Shown in pieces: positions 27,828-37,115 of a stretch of 64,000 nt of DNA. The stretch is from Clostridium frigidicarnis. Its GTDB lineage: Bacteria; Bacillota; Clostridia; Clostridiales; Clostridiaceae. How positions within the stretch are numbered: the stretch's first letter is position 1; each line of letters opens with the position of its first letter. The position numbers were made by a program, and so were the translations under genes. The stretch is from NCBI RefSeq assembly GCF_900111985.1, contig NZ_FOKI01000008.1, forward strand, positions 119,380 through 183,379. Direction: 5' to 3'. The notes beneath the pieces are model-generated. The model had not been told where the DNA came from, ran no database searches, and saw only the letters and a list, made by a program, of their open reading frames with translations.

Positions 27828-28248
27828 AATTTATTCCTCCTTACAAATTTCTAAATTCTATTATTTATCTGATGTTCTATTATTTAAAAACATTAACTCA
27901 TATTTAGTATTCCTAATAGGACTTTGTACTATTAATACTATGTAAGATTTTTAATAATTTTATGTGTAAATAAATATAATTTTGCATACATGTGTCTTAA
28001 TACGTTAATTATACTATAAAGTTCAATTTATTTCATACTAAAAACTTTTCTATGTTAATTTCCTTTGATAATTTATTAATTGCCACTGAACTTTAGTTTA
28101 CTTTTAAAATTAATTTACATAATATTTTATATGTAAATTAATTTTACCTATGAAAAAATATATTGGATATGCAAAATAAATGACACAAGACTCAAAGGAT
28201 TAAAGCTAGAGAATCCATATTTATTGGCTCTTTTGTAAATGCAGCTAA
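27828..28248. other. Intergenic, no gene seen
   Basis: AT-rich spacer containing the presumed promoter of the flavin reductase gene. No ORF or RNA family recognised. Confidence 0.4.
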
Positions 28249-28282
28249 CTTAAAAGGATACCCAGCTGGGTATCCTTTTAAG
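28249..28282. terminator. Perfect 34-bp palindrome, probable bidirectional terminator
   Basis: Two 17-base arms, CTTAAAAGGATACCCAG and its exact complement, with no unpaired centre. The stem ends in CCTTTTAAG, so T residues lie inside the stem and not after it. It follows the Suv3-like helicase and the tiny ORF after it. Confidence 0.65.
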
Positions 28283-28293
28283 TTCATAATTAA

Positions 28294-28377
28294 TTAAATT
28301 TGTTCAAAGAATCCTTTATCGTAAACTATATTTCCAGATATATCATTAAGAGCATCTTCCTTAAGTTTAATTATCAT
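28294..28377 (-). CDS. Tiny ORF, 27 residues, doubtful
   Basis: Starts MIIKLKEDALND and ends GFFEQI. It lies between the helicase stop and the palindromic terminator, with only a weak ribosome site. It could be a real small peptide or a fragment of a lost gene. It sits just inside a transcript that must extend to the terminator. Confidence 0.25.
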   Translation of the reverse strand: MIIKLKEDALNDISGNIVYDKGFFEQI

Positions 28378-28394
28378 AAAGTTTTCACTTAAAT

Positions 28395-30179
28395 TTATTG
28401 TATGTTTATTAGTAAATAATTTATTATTGTAGCTACTTTTTGTCTTTCCTTATTCACCCACTGATTATCAAAGGATAATTTAAATGCCTTATTAAAAGAA
28501 TAATATAAATTTATTTTTTTATAATAAAGCTCCATTTGTCCTAATGTTTCTCCTCTATATTTAGGCTTCAATATTTCTTGTTTTTCATAAATAAATTTAT
28601 CTTCTATATGTCTTTTTAATTCATTAATAATACTTTCATCTTCTATATCTAAAGGTATCCATAATATTTTCCACTGATCTTCTTCTTTTAATTTGTATTT
28701 TTTTATAATTTCTAATATTTCTATCTTTTCACTTATATCCATTTTTTTATATAATCCATTCGATACAGGTTTCTCACTCCAAATTTTTAATTTATCAATT
28801 AATGAAGCTTCTTTTATTTGTAATATGTCCTCACTTGGACCTAATATAGCTCTCTTTAGAATTGTATCTTTAATATTTAAACCTTCTTTTATAAAATCTA
28901 TATTTCCACCATAAGCACTCACATATCCTTTGTTGTATACACCTTTACGTCCTGCTCTTCCACATATTTGTTTTATTTCTTGAGAGTTTAAAATTCTTAC
29001 TTCTTCCCCATCAAATTTTCTTATATCCATAAATACTATTCTTTGTATTGGTAAATTAACACCCATCCCTATTGCATCCGTTGATATAACTATCTTGCTA
29101 TCTCCTCTTAAAAACTCTTCATATTGATTTCTTCTAACCTCTGGAGGTAAATCACCATATATTAAAGAACAAGAAATTCCTTGCTCTATACAATAACTTG
29201 CAAGTTCCAATACTCTTCGTTTAGAAAAAACAATAAGAGCATCTTTTTCTCTAATATTTTTTAATATAAATGACTTTTCTTCCACTATTAGTGGTATATC
29301 TCTTTTATATTCTTTTAATTCATACTCTTCTTCTAAATCATCTAAGAGTTTTATAATTATGTCCTTTGCATTTAATGCTCCACATATATGAATTTCTTTT
29401 GCATTTAATCCTAATAAAGCCCTTGTCCATGAGGCCCCTCTTCTTGGATCTCCTATCATCTGAATTTCATCAATTACCCCCACATCATATTCTTCTTTTA
29501 AATTAAGTTTTTCTATTGTAGAACATACGTGAGTACTTTCTGGGGTCTTTATTTCCTCTTCTCCAGTTAGTAGACTACACTTTATATTTTCTCCTTTAAG
29601 CTTTTCATAGTTTTCTAATGCTAAAATTCTTAGTGGTGCAAGATATACACCCTTTTTACACTGTTTCAAGCATTCCATAGCTCTATATGTTTTACCCGTA
29701 TTGGTTTCTCCTAAATGCAAATAGAACTTTCTTTTTATTTTTCTTATTTCTGTGTACTCATCCTTTGGATTTTCCTTAAAAATTAATTCTATCTTTTTGT
29801 TTACAGTATTAGGAATATACCTATTTACCAGTACTGAAATTATTCCCGAGGATGTATAACTGTCATAATATAAATCTCTTAATACTAAAAATGAAAACTC
29901 AGTATTATGGGTATTATTGTAATCATTTATTAATTCCTCTGATATATAATCTAACAGATCTTGAAATTTTTCTATTGTATTATCTATTTGAAGAAGTCTT
30001 TTATTATTTTTCGCCTTTTTTATAGCTGTTTTTATTTGAAATAATAAGACCAACTTATTTCTAATCATTTTATCATGGTCATAAAATGATTCTATTTTGC
30101 TATTTCTCACTATCTCATTAATATGATTTAACTGACTTTGTAGCTTTTCATATTCTCTCTCTGCAGCTTTAATTTTCAT
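28395..30179 (-). CDS. Suv3-like DExH-box RNA helicase
   Basis: About 594 residues. Residues about 1-140 are a helical N-terminal region. The helicase core follows: Walker A GETNTGKTYRA at about 160, YLAPLRILALE (Ia), CSTIEKLN, DEIQM (motif II), and then a second RecA domain with VFSKRRVLEL, VISTDAIGMGVNLP and QICGRAGRKG (motif VI). The C-terminal part resembles the Suv3 family. Mitochondrial and bacterial relatives unwind RNA for degradation. I chose the ATG at 30179 because GGAGG lies 8 bases ahead of it. It is probably monocistronic. Confidence 0.85.
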   Translation of the reverse strand: MKIKAAEREYEKLQSQLNHINEIVRNSKIESFYDHDKMIRNKLVLLFQIKTAIKKAKNNKRLLQIDNTIEKFQDLLDYISEELINDYNNTHNTEFSFLVLRDLYYDSYTSSGIISVLVNRYIPNTVNKKIELIFKENPKDEYTEIRKIKRKFYLHLGETNTGKTYRAMECLKQCKKGVYLAPLRILALENYEKLKGENIKCSLLTGEEEIKTPESTHVCSTIEKLNLKEEYDVGVIDEIQMIGDPRRGASWTRALLGLNAKEIHICGALNAKDIIIKLLDDLEEEYELKEYKRDIPLIVEEKSFILKNIREKDALIVFSKRRVLELASYCIEQGISCSLIYGDLPPEVRRNQYEEFLRGDSKIVISTDAIGMGVNLPIQRIVFMDIRKFDGEEVRILNSQEIKQICGRAGRKGVYNKGYVSAYGGNIDFIKEGLNIKDTILKRAILGPSEDILQIKEASLIDKLKIWSEKPVSNGLYKKMDISEKIEILEIIKKYKLKEEDQWKILWIPLDIEDESIINELKRHIEDKFIYEKQEILKPKYRGETLGQMELYYKKINLYYSFNKAFKLSFDNQWVNKERQKVATIINYLLINIQ

Positions 30180-30278
30180 TGACAACTCCTCCTATTAGAT
30201 TGCAACATATATATTCTTTAGTATATGTATTTAATTATTATATATATCTACATACAATCTAGAAAGTTTTTGGTTATA

Positions 30279-31172
30279 TTATAGTCCTTGGAAGTTAAAG
30301 TCTGGTACAAAGCATTGTGAATTTGTGCCATTTTCTTGTATAAATGCATTAGTAACACCTATATCTAATGCATATTGTATTAGCGAATCATAATGTTTAG
30401 GATTTAATGGCTTATTTATTTCACTAAATTCTTTAGCTCTATGCATTGGAGTATATTGATTCATAATACTTATAAAAACCTTATCCTTATATGTTTTATA
30501 TATGTAATCTATAACTTTCTTAGAATCAAATAATAGACCTGGTAACATTAAATGTCGTATTATAACTCCTTTTTTCATTATTCCATTACTATAAAATTTA
30601 GCTTTACCAACTTGATTGTACATCTCTTCTATAGCCTTTGTTGCCACACTAAAATAATCCTTGGCATTAGAATACTTGTTTGCATATTTATTATCAAAAT
30701 ATTTTAAATCAGGTATATATATATCAATAAATCCCTCTAAACTTTTTATTGTTTCTATTGAATCATATCCGTTAGAGTTATATACCACTGGTAATTTCAA
30801 TTTTTTTTTCTTTGCAATTTTTAATGCTTCTATTATTTGAGGAACATAATGAGTTGGTGTTACAAGGTTTATGTTATTAGCTCCTTTAGTTTGTAGCTCT
30901 AAGAATATTTCACTTAACCTTTTAATAGACACCTCCTTACCTTTTCCCTCTTGGCTTATACAATGATTTTGACAAAAAACACACCTTAAATTGCAATTAG
31001 AGAAAAATACTGTTCCTGAACCATTATCTCCTGAAATACATGGTTCCTCCCAAAAATGAAGTTCAGCTCTTGCTATGTTTATTTTACTATCACTATTACA
31101 TGGTCCTTTATGTAAATTTCTATTTATTCCACATTTCCTACCACATAAATTGCAGTTATTTAATATCTCCAT
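30279..31172 (-). CDS. Radical SAM protein (PflA-like activase family)
   Basis: A 297-residue protein. The cluster-binding motif CNLRCVFC (Cx3Cx2C) lies at about residues 59-66, followed by QNHCIS. An N-terminal Cys-rich stretch (CNLCGRKCGINR) is typical of the pyruvate-formate-lyase-activating-enzyme-like group in COG1313. TPTHYVPQI and GYDSIETIKSLEGFIDIYIPDLK are conserved blocks of that group. It should carry a 4Fe-4S cluster and generate a 5'-deoxyadenosyl radical. Its target is unknown, and no glycyl-radical enzyme is adjacent. Confidence 0.85.
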   Translation of the reverse strand: MEILNNCNLCGRKCGINRNLHKGPCNSDSKINIARAELHFWEEPCISGDNGSGTVFFSNCNLRCVFCQNHCISQEGKGKEVSIKRLSEIFLELQTKGANNINLVTPTHYVPQIIEALKIAKKKKLKLPVVYNSNGYDSIETIKSLEGFIDIYIPDLKYFDNKYANKYSNAKDYFSVATKAIEEMYNQVGKAKFYSNGIMKKGVIIRHLMLPGLLFDSKKVIDYIYKTYKDKVFISIMNQYTPMHRAKEFSEINKPLNPKHYDSLIQYALDIGVTNAFIQENGTNSQCFVPDFNFQGL

Positions 31173-31226
31173 ATTATAAACTTCCTCTCTTTACTAAAAA
31201 AATTCACACTATAATTATATTACATC

Positions 31227-31352
31227 TTATATAAATTCTTCTACTGTATCTTTTTCTTCTATAACTCTTTTATTTGCTTCTACAGCTTGCTTTAATACAT
31301 TGTTTATTTCCTTGGAAATTTTCCCAAATAATTCTTCTATATTGTTTACCAT
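31227..31352 (-). CDS. Small ORF, 41 residues, doubtful
   Basis: Starts MVNNIEELFGKISKEI and ends EEKDTVEEFI. It is a charged amphipathic helix-like peptide. Its ATG lies 5 bases beyond the terminator of the DUF3343 gene and has no clear ribosome site, which argues against translation. The composition is protein-like, so it is reported at low confidence. Confidence 0.25.
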   Translation of the reverse strand: MVNNIEELFGKISKEINNVLKQAVEANKRVIEEKDTVEEFI

Positions 31353-31356
31353 TAAT

Positions 31357-31407
31357 AAAAAGACATTAGGCAAATTTGGTTTTACACAAATTCACCTAAT
31401 GTCTTTT
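31357..31407 (-). terminator. Terminator of the YedE selenium module
   Basis: AAAAGACATTAGG pairs perfectly with CCTAATGTCTTTT and directly overlaps the DUF3343 stop. A T-rich end follows on the minus strand. Confidence 0.85.
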
Positions 31408-31648
31408 AAAGTTCATCTTCATATATTAAACTAAAGTTTTTGTTTTCTATTTTAAAGATTTTTTCTACTTCATTAAAAATCAATGAAGACATATCATGAT
31501 CATTAATGTAAAATTTGCATGCCACGTTACAATTTGAGCTTAGTTTTCTTGGTGCTGGAATTAATTGTCCTTTTATTTTATTTTCATCTATTATTCTTGA
31601 AAACTTAATAGCACCTGCATGGTTATAAAATATAGCTATATATTCCAC
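31406..31648 (-). CDS. DUF3343 protein
   Basis: An 80-residue single-domain protein of the DUF3343 family. YIAIFYNHAGAIKF at the start and QLIPAPRKLSSNC are characteristic: other members read AIPTPRxLSxxCG. It starts with GTG overlapping the TAG of the TusA-like gene, so translation is coupled. DUF3343 genes commonly accompany YedE/YedF-type genes in anaerobes, but no activity is established. A role in sulfur or selenium carrier chemistry is inferred from the cluster. Confidence 0.82.
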   Translation of the reverse strand: MEYIAIFYNHAGAIKFSRIIDENKIKGQLIPAPRKLSSNCNVACKFYINDHDMSSLIFNEVEKIFKIENKNFSLIYEDEL

Positions 31649-31851
31649 TATTTCTTAGCCTTTATTGTAAAATACTCTTCATTATCTTCACAAGATGTAC
31701 TATAACCTGAATGATTTAAAAACCTTGTTACATTATCAATGGCTACCTTAGTATCCACTAATATTTCTAATTCATTTGGATTGTTCTTTGTGGCATTTTT
31801 AGTCATAAGAACTGGAGTTGGACATGACATTCCCCTAGCATCTACTTTCAT
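31648..31851 (-). CDS. TusA/YedF-like sulfur (selenium) carrier protein
   Basis: A 67-residue TusA-family protein. The active motif CPTPVL (Cys at about residue 10, CPxP) is intact. The C-terminal half, YSTSCEDNEEYFTIKAKK, is normal for the family. TusA proteins carry persulfide, and relatives next to YedE are associated with selenium metabolism. ATG overlaps the YedE stop as TAATG. It lacks the DsrE-like second domain of full-length YedF; the adjacent DUF3343 protein may take that place. Confidence 0.85.
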   Translation of the reverse strand: MKVDARGMSCPTPVLMTKNATKNNPNELEILVDTKVAIDNVTRFLNHSGYSTSCEDNEEYFTIKAKK

Positions 31852-32933
31852 TATACAGACACATCTCCTTTCATTTTAACTTTAGCTTTTATTTCTATAG
31901 CCATAAAAGATATTACACATAAAAGAACTAAACATATAGCAACTGCTATCATTCCATTAGTTGTTGGTCCTTTAGGACTTGAAGCTAATTTAAAATTATG
32001 GGCAAAAGCTGCTCCTGCTACCATTCCCATAACAGTAATCATAGAATCTCCATTTCCTTCTCCTGATAATATAAGCTGCCTTAAAGGACATCCTCCTAAA
32101 AGTATAGATCCCCAACCTACAACTACCATACCCAAGAAATTCCACAAACCATCAGTATGTGCTATAGGTTGATTTACAAACCCTAAATTAAATGTTCCAA
32201 ATACTAAGTTTAATGCTAAAGCTCCTATAAATATTGCTATAAATCCACTAAATAAATAGGTATCTTTAAACATTATTAAGTCTCTTATTCCTCCAGCAGT
32301 ACATAATCTTGTTTTTTGACATAAAACTCCTACAATTCCTCCTAATACAAGAGAAAACATCAATGGAGCATGTTTAGATCCTGGTCCCTCTGAACTAAAT
32401 AATAAAATTGATGGTACTGCTACCAAAAGTATTATTAAGCATATATTAAGTACTGGAAAACTGTATCCCTCTACTTTAGTAACCTTATAGCTTCTTTTTA
32501 AAGAAAATCCTTTATTTAAAAAGAATATACCTATAATTATTCCTACAGCATATCCTACAAGTCCAAGAATTGCATTTAAATCTCCACCTGCAAGTCTAAA
32601 TATAAGTCTAGTTGGACATCCTAAGAACATTAAAGCTCCAACTAAAATTATAAAGCCTAGTATAAATCTTATAAATGGTGATGATCCCCCTCTAGGGCTA
32701 AATTCTTTAGAAAGCACCCCCATTAAAAATGCTCCTAAAACAATACCTATGATTTCTGGTCTTAAATATTGAACTGTTTCTGCACTATGTAATCCAAAAG
32801 CTCCTGCCATATCTCTTAGAAAACATGCGATACATACTCCCATATTACCTGGATTACCAAAATGAACTAAAAGTACAGATATAATTCCTATTATAAGTCC
32901 AGTTAATATAATTCCTTTATTTTCTTTAAACAA
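31851..32933 (-). CDS. yedE: YedE-family putative selenium transporter
   Basis: A 360-residue membrane protein with about ten helices from two repeats of the YeeE/YedE fold. Conserved cysteine motifs are FLGCPTRL, KTRLCTAGG and LGGCPLRQL. The family moves thiosulfate or related chalcogen species, and the YedE branch is genomically tied to selenium use. It starts with TTG after a GGGGGGG site. It is first in a three-gene coupled operon with the TusA-like and DUF3343 genes. The Sec-type rhodanese at 53-54 kb supports active selenium metabolism in this organism. Confidence 0.85.
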   Translation of the reverse strand: MFKENKGIILTGLIIGIISVLLVHFGNPGNMGVCIACFLRDMAGAFGLHSAETVQYLRPEIIGIVLGAFLMGVLSKEFSPRGGSSPFIRFILGFIILVGALMFLGCPTRLIFRLAGGDLNAILGLVGYAVGIIIGIFFLNKGFSLKRSYKVTKVEGYSFPVLNICLIILLVAVPSILLFSSEGPGSKHAPLMFSLVLGGIVGVLCQKTRLCTAGGIRDLIMFKDTYLFSGFIAIFIGALALNLVFGTFNLGFVNQPIAHTDGLWNFLGMVVVGWGSILLGGCPLRQLILSGEGNGDSMITVMGMVAGAAFAHNFKLASSPKGPTTNGMIAVAICLVLLCVISFMAIEIKAKVKMKGDVSV

Positions 32934-33168
32934 AACTATCCCCCCCTAAGTTTTTAATATTAACGGTTATTCGAGTTAAATATACCATATAATCTATATA
33001 TTGGGAAATAGATGTTCTTTATATAACCATAGAAAAGTATAGATGTTATCAATAAAAGTCTTTTCTTGTATTGATAATAATATTAAATATAATAACAAAA
33101 AATTGTTTTAGGAATCCTAACGTTGTTACAACTTAACTCATAGATAAATCTCATTTGTATTTCTATTA

Positions 33169-33239
33169 AGGCGCATTCAAAAAAATAGAAAGTCAATATA
33201 CATGGTATCTTTGAATTGTTATTTTCTTTCATGTGCCTA
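33169..33239. repeat. Hairpin repeat, copy 2 of 3
   Basis: Starts AGGCGCATTCAAA and ends CATGTGCCTAA. It contains AAGTCAATATACAT and ATCTTTGAATTGTTATTT, matching the copies at 20449-20520 and 36121-36185. It lies in the 570-base spacer between yedE and the DUF4179 gene, which otherwise holds only AT-rich sequence (32934-33168) and the terminator at 33298. Confidence 0.7.
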
Positions 33240-33297
33240 AACATAACCAAAGTCTCACTTATAATAATTTTATACTTTAAATCTATTTATTAAAAAA

Positions 33298-33325
33298 CAG
33301 GACATTCAGCATATGTGAAGTCCTG
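33298..33325 (-). terminator. Terminator of the sigma factor/DUF4179 operon
   Basis: CAGGAC pairs with GTCCTG, with inner TTCA/TGAA. Six T follow on the minus strand. It lies about 180 bases after the DUF4179 stop. Confidence 0.7.
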
Positions 33326-33504
33326 CTTTTATATGATAAGTTTAAAAACATTATATTATTTAACTTTGTATAAACCTTTAAATGCCTATACATAAAAGTT
33401 CAAATAAAATTCATTAATATTACTTAGTGTAACCTAAAATCTCAAGCAAATTTAATGTATGGACTTTATTAAAACTTATATAAATCATTTTATTAAAATT
33501 TAGT

Positions 33505-34863
33505 TTATTTAATATCTACAGTAAAACTTGACTCTTTGTGTATCTTATAATTACAGTCTAGATTTTTAGTTACTTTTAATGTATATTCTTTATCTTCATA
33601 CATTTTTTCTAAACTTAATACATAATACCCGTCTTCAGTTATCTGAGGCATTTTATCTATGTTAATTGCCTCTCCTGTTTCCTTATCCTCAACATATATT
33701 GGCATAAAGCCCATAAGATAAGGATTAGCTGTCTTACAATATATTTTTGTTTCATTATCTAGAAATTCTATTTTATCTATTACTAACTCTCCAGAACTAT
33801 CAAGTTCAAGCTTCTTATCTATACTATTCTTTAAATCATAGCTATTAACCTCATTTATTATATTAACATCTTGTATCATTTCATATGGTATAAAAGTTAT
33901 TGATTTTGTATCCTTATATGGATTAGTAAACTTATTCCCAAAATAACTTAATCCTGAACCCCCAGCTGAACCACTACTATCCTTTGGTAATAGAATTCTA
34001 TCCATATTATCTATTGCCACAAAGGAAATATTTTTTTCTTTTTCTTCATTTGTATTTATTGTTTTGTGATTTCCTTGGATAGATGTATTTATAGGCGTCA
34101 ATATAAGCTTATTAATATTCATACCCTCCTCAATATTATCTAGATTTACATTAATATCTATTTCTTTATAATTTCCTTTAAGTTTTTCATTGGTAACATT
34201 AAATTTAAAATTCCAAGTACCGTTCTCTATACCCCACAACTCTTTTATATTTATCTCAAACTCAAATTCATCTGGTATTTCTACATATCCACCTAAAAAG
34301 ACTTCTTCTTGAAGTTCTTTTGGCATTCCATTTCTAGATACTCTAAAGTTTTCAACACCTATATAAGTTGTTCTGTCATTTAAAAAACTTCCTCTTCCTC
34401 CTGAACTAAATGTAGTTAAATTACCATTTATCTTTAAATCTTTTTCCATAATACGGGGAGCATATTCCATAGGCTCTTTAGTTTCTACTGTATATGCTAA
34501 ACTTATATCTAATCCATCATAAATCACTTCATTTATTGTTACCTTTGTATCATTACTTATCTGACTTTTATTTATTTCAGAAGAATATTTATATGAGTTT
34601 TCATAACTTAATTTTTTAAATATAGATCCTATAAATGGTATATTCTCAGCATAGCTTGGCATTGTTATTCCAAATATACTTATACCTATTATTAAAACAG
34701 CTGCTATAGTGGCTGTTCTTTTTGCTATATAATAATTTTTATACTTTTTAACTGGCAATTTTTCTATGGTTTGGTTTATAAGCTTATCTAAAGTTTCAGG
34801 AATTTTCAAATCATCTTTTTTAACATTATCTTTTAAAATTTTCTCCATTAAATCTTTTTCCAT
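33505..34863 (-). CDS. DUF4179 membrane protein, probable anti-sigma factor
   Basis: A 452-residue protein. The N-terminal ~50 residues are cytoplasmic and charged, followed by one membrane helix (about 48-68, AAVLIIGISIFGITMP) and a long extracytoplasmic region matching DUF4179 (AENIPFIGSIFKKL just after the helix). Proteins of this layout are regularly encoded next to ECF sigma factors and act as, or resemble, transmembrane anti-sigma factors such as RsiV. Here it directly follows a sigma gene by 13 bases. The signal sensed is unknown. Confidence 0.82.
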   Translation of the reverse strand: MEKDLMEKILKDNVKKDDLKIPETLDKLINQTIEKLPVKKYKNYYIAKRTATIAAVLIIGISIFGITMPSYAENIPFIGSIFKKLSYENSYKYSSEINKSQISNDTKVTINEVIYDGLDISLAYTVETKEPMEYAPRIMEKDLKINGNLTTFSSGGRGSFLNDRTTYIGVENFRVSRNGMPKELQEEVFLGGYVEIPDEFEFEINIKELWGIENGTWNFKFNVTNEKLKGNYKEIDINVNLDNIEEGMNINKLILTPINTSIQGNHKTINTNEEKEKNISFVAIDNMDRILLPKDSSGSAGGSGLSYFGNKFTNPYKDTKSITFIPYEMIQDVNIINEVNSYDLKNSIDKKLELDSSGELVIDKIEFLDNETKIYCKTANPYLMGFMPIYVEDKETGEAINIDKMPQITEDGYYVLSLEKMYEDKEYTLKVTKNLDCNYKIHKESSFTVDIK

Positions 34864-34876
34864 AGATAACCCCTCC

Positions 34877-35407
34877 TTAACTTTCTTTTATAATTTCGTA
34901 AAGCTTTTCTTTAGCTCTTGAAATCCTAGATCTCACAGTTCCATGCTTAAGGTTTAGAATTTTCGCAATTTCTTTTTGAGGAATATCTTCATAATAAAAA
35001 AGTAATATAACAATTCTTAAATCTTCATCTAATAAATCAACTGCTTCTCGTATGTCACTACTACAATAACTATCTTCATAAACATTTTCTCTTAATTTTT
35101 CCATAGGTATAACCCTAGTATTTAATTTTATAATATTATTGCATTCATTAATAAGAATCCTTATAATCCATGTTTTAAAATAGTTATCATTTTTTAATGT
35201 ATGAATTTTTTCATATGCCTTTATAATTGTGTTTTGGAATGCATCTTCTATATCATTTTCACTTTTTAATATACCTTTAGCAATTCTGTAAAGTGATACC
35301 TTGTTGTCTTGAATTAAAACTAAAAATGCTTCTTTATCACCTTTTTTTGCTAAAGATATAGTAGATTCCTTCCTAATCTTAGACCTTACTTTAGATCCTA
35401 TTTCCAA
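34877..35407 (-). CDS. ECF-type RNA polymerase sigma factor
   Basis: A 176-residue sigma-70 family protein with regions 2 and 4 only. Region 2 includes DIEDAFQNTIIKAYEKI and YFKTWIIRILINECNNII. Region 4 carries the helix-turn-helix YYEDIPQKEIAKILNLKHG, then TVRSRISRAKEKL. It starts with TTG after GAGGGG. It is co-transcribed with the DUF4179 gene, which likely restrains it. The regulon is unknown, and no autoregulatory promoter was identified. Confidence 0.9.
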   Translation of the reverse strand: MEIGSKVRSKIRKESTISLAKKGDKEAFLVLIQDNKVSLYRIAKGILKSENDIEDAFQNTIIKAYEKIHTLKNDNYFKTWIIRILINECNNIIKLNTRVIPMEKLRENVYEDSYCSSDIREAVDLLDEDLRIVILLFYYEDIPQKEIAKILNLKHGTVRSRISRAKEKLYEIIKES

Positions 35408-35533
35408 ATCATCACCCCTCTTCTCTTATCCCTTAGCTAAGCCATTCATATATTAGACTAATTTTATATGTAAAATGTTCAATTTAAGCAAAAAAAATTA
35501 TTATAATATTTTATAATAATTTTAAAAATAAAA

Positions 35534-35557
35534 AAAGCATCAAAAATATGATGCTTT
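35534..35557 (-). terminator. Terminator of the DUF4250 gene
   Basis: AAAGCATCA pairs with TGATGCTTT, overlapping the stop codon. Seven T follow on the minus strand. Confidence 0.85.
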
Positions 35558-35750
35558 AAGCTACTTTAAATTGATTTAATAATTCATCGTAAACATATCC
35601 TAATTTCATTAATTTTTTAATAATACACTCCGAATTAATGTCATTAAATGTACAAAAATCCCTTAGGGAAGTAAATTCATCTCTTAATTTCATATTGATT
35701 AGACTTAATAAAACATAGGGATCCATTTCCAATAGTCTATCTCTATCCAA
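35556..35750 (-). CDS. DUF4250 protein
   Basis: A 64-residue protein matching the whole DUF4250 family: MDPYVLLSLINMKLRDEF near the start, then a helical segment and LGYVYDELLNQFK at the end. It starts with TTG, with GGAGG ahead of it. The family is small, cytoplasmic and of unknown function, and widespread in clostridia. It has a compact transcript with its own terminator. Upstream it has about 480 bases of AT-rich DNA with two hairpin elements. Confidence 0.85.
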   Translation of the reverse strand: MDRDRLLEMDPYVLLSLINMKLRDEFTSLRDFCTFNDINSECIIKKLMKLGYVYDELLNQFKVA

Positions 35751-36066
35751 AAGATCTTACCTCCTAATATTAAGTAAAGATTAGAATAATCTTTCATATC
35801 AAACTATATTATTGACACAAAAACATATTCTATACTTATCTTAACATTATTTTTTAAAATTTTCAAAGATTTTATTGCAATTTTTTATTTTTATCATATT
35901 TTTTTATTTATAATGATTGGCTAAAGTTTCTATATTATGTTACCACACAAATAATTGTATTAATTTCATGAAAATCGAAGAATTGAGTATTTATTTGGCA
36001 GGTATTTATAATAAAAAATCAAATGGTAAAACTATACAAGTTTAATATACCCTTTAATAATAACTT

Positions 36067-36100
36067 AGGGAGTATGTAATTTTTTTATTACATATTCCCT
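36067..36100. terminator. Hairpin, possible terminator
   Basis: AGGGAGTATGTAAT pairs with ATTACATATTCCCT with one mismatch around a T-rich loop. It has no clear U-tail on either strand. It lies beside hairpin repeat copy 3 downstream of the DUF975 gene. Confidence 0.45.
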
Positions 36101-36120
36101 ATTTATACTTTGTTTTATTT

Positions 36121-36185
36121 AGGCACATTCAAAAACAATAAGTCAATATACATCACATCTTTGACTTGTTATTTTTTATGTACCT
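36121..36185. repeat. Hairpin repeat, copy 3 of 3
   Basis: Starts AGGCACATTCAAA and contains AATAAGTCAATATACATC and ATCTTTGACTTGTTATTT. It ends ATGTACCT. It is the closest copy to the apparent consensus and lies between the DUF975 stop and the hairpin at 36067. Confidence 0.7.
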
Positions 36186-36232
36186 CATGCTTTATAGTCT
36201 TATAAAAATTCTACATACTAATAATTTTAATT

Positions 36233-36913
36233 CTACTTATTTTTTTCATAATCAAATTTAACATCTTCGTAAAATTCAGCTACAATAGTTCTATAATATG
36301 GTGAAAGGAATATACCTCCCACTCCCAAAGTAACAACTGAAAGTATAGCCCATCCTATTAGACTTAACTGTACACAAAACAAATCAAATTTATGCCCCCT
36401 CATCATATCTGAACTTAACTCTATTGCATCTAATGCTGATATATCATCATAATCATTTAATATATAAAAAGTCATTGAATATCTATATATAGCTATTATC
36501 CCTGGTATTATTAAAAGTATGGTAAGAAACATAACAAAGATTGCAATTAATAAATTAGCAAGAAATGCTCTTCCCCATCCATTAAACCCAGTTAAAAATT
36601 GACCAAAAGTTCCTTTTTTCCCTCTTACAATGTTTAAAAAGAAAAAACTAGCACCCTTATATAGTGATCCTATAACTATCATTAATAATATTGATAAAAC
36701 TATTGATGTTATTCCCCGTCCAAAATTATAATCTATGTTTTGTTGAAATTGAAATGAAAATATCTTAATATCAGCCTTTCTAAGCCCATTATTAAAATTT
36801 ATCCCTCCTAATAATGAATAGGTAAGAAAGCTAACTAATATTGCCATAGGCCAATTGTTAGCTAATTTCTTTATTGAATCTTTCTTTAAGTCTGAAGAAT
36901 TCCTAGTATACAT
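36233..36913 (-). CDS. DUF975 family membrane protein
   Basis: About 226 residues with four or five hydrophobic segments. The block LLIIPGIIAIYRYSMTFYIL and the following DDYDDISALDAIELSSDMMRG match DUF975. The C terminus (YYRTIVAEFYEDV) is also typical. I start it at 36913 because AGGAGG lies 7 bases upstream. An in-frame upstream ATG would include the ribosome site in the coding region. Function unknown. It appears monocistronic. Confidence 0.82.
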   Translation of the reverse strand: MYTRNSSDLKKDSIKKLANNWPMAILVSFLTYSLLGGINFNNGLRKADIKIFSFQFQQNIDYNFGRGITSIVLSILLMIVIGSLYKGASFFFLNIVRGKKGTFGQFLTGFNGWGRAFLANLLIAIFVMFLTILLIIPGIIAIYRYSMTFYILNDYDDISALDAIELSSDMMRGHKFDLFCVQLSLIGWAILSVVTLGVGGIFLSPYYRTIVAEFYEDVKFDYEKNK

Positions 36914-37115
36914 ATGATTTCCTCCTAAAAATTTTTTTAGCATAGTACTAATTAGTTTATATTATATAGTTTCATTAATACCATTATATGTATTATATAC
37001 AAGTTATGTACTCTTTTTCAAATTCCAAATACAGATTAATCTTTTGTAATACTTTATTATTCTGCATCATATGTATTTTATATAGAAACATAAAACTATT
37101 TTTAAGGAGATTACT

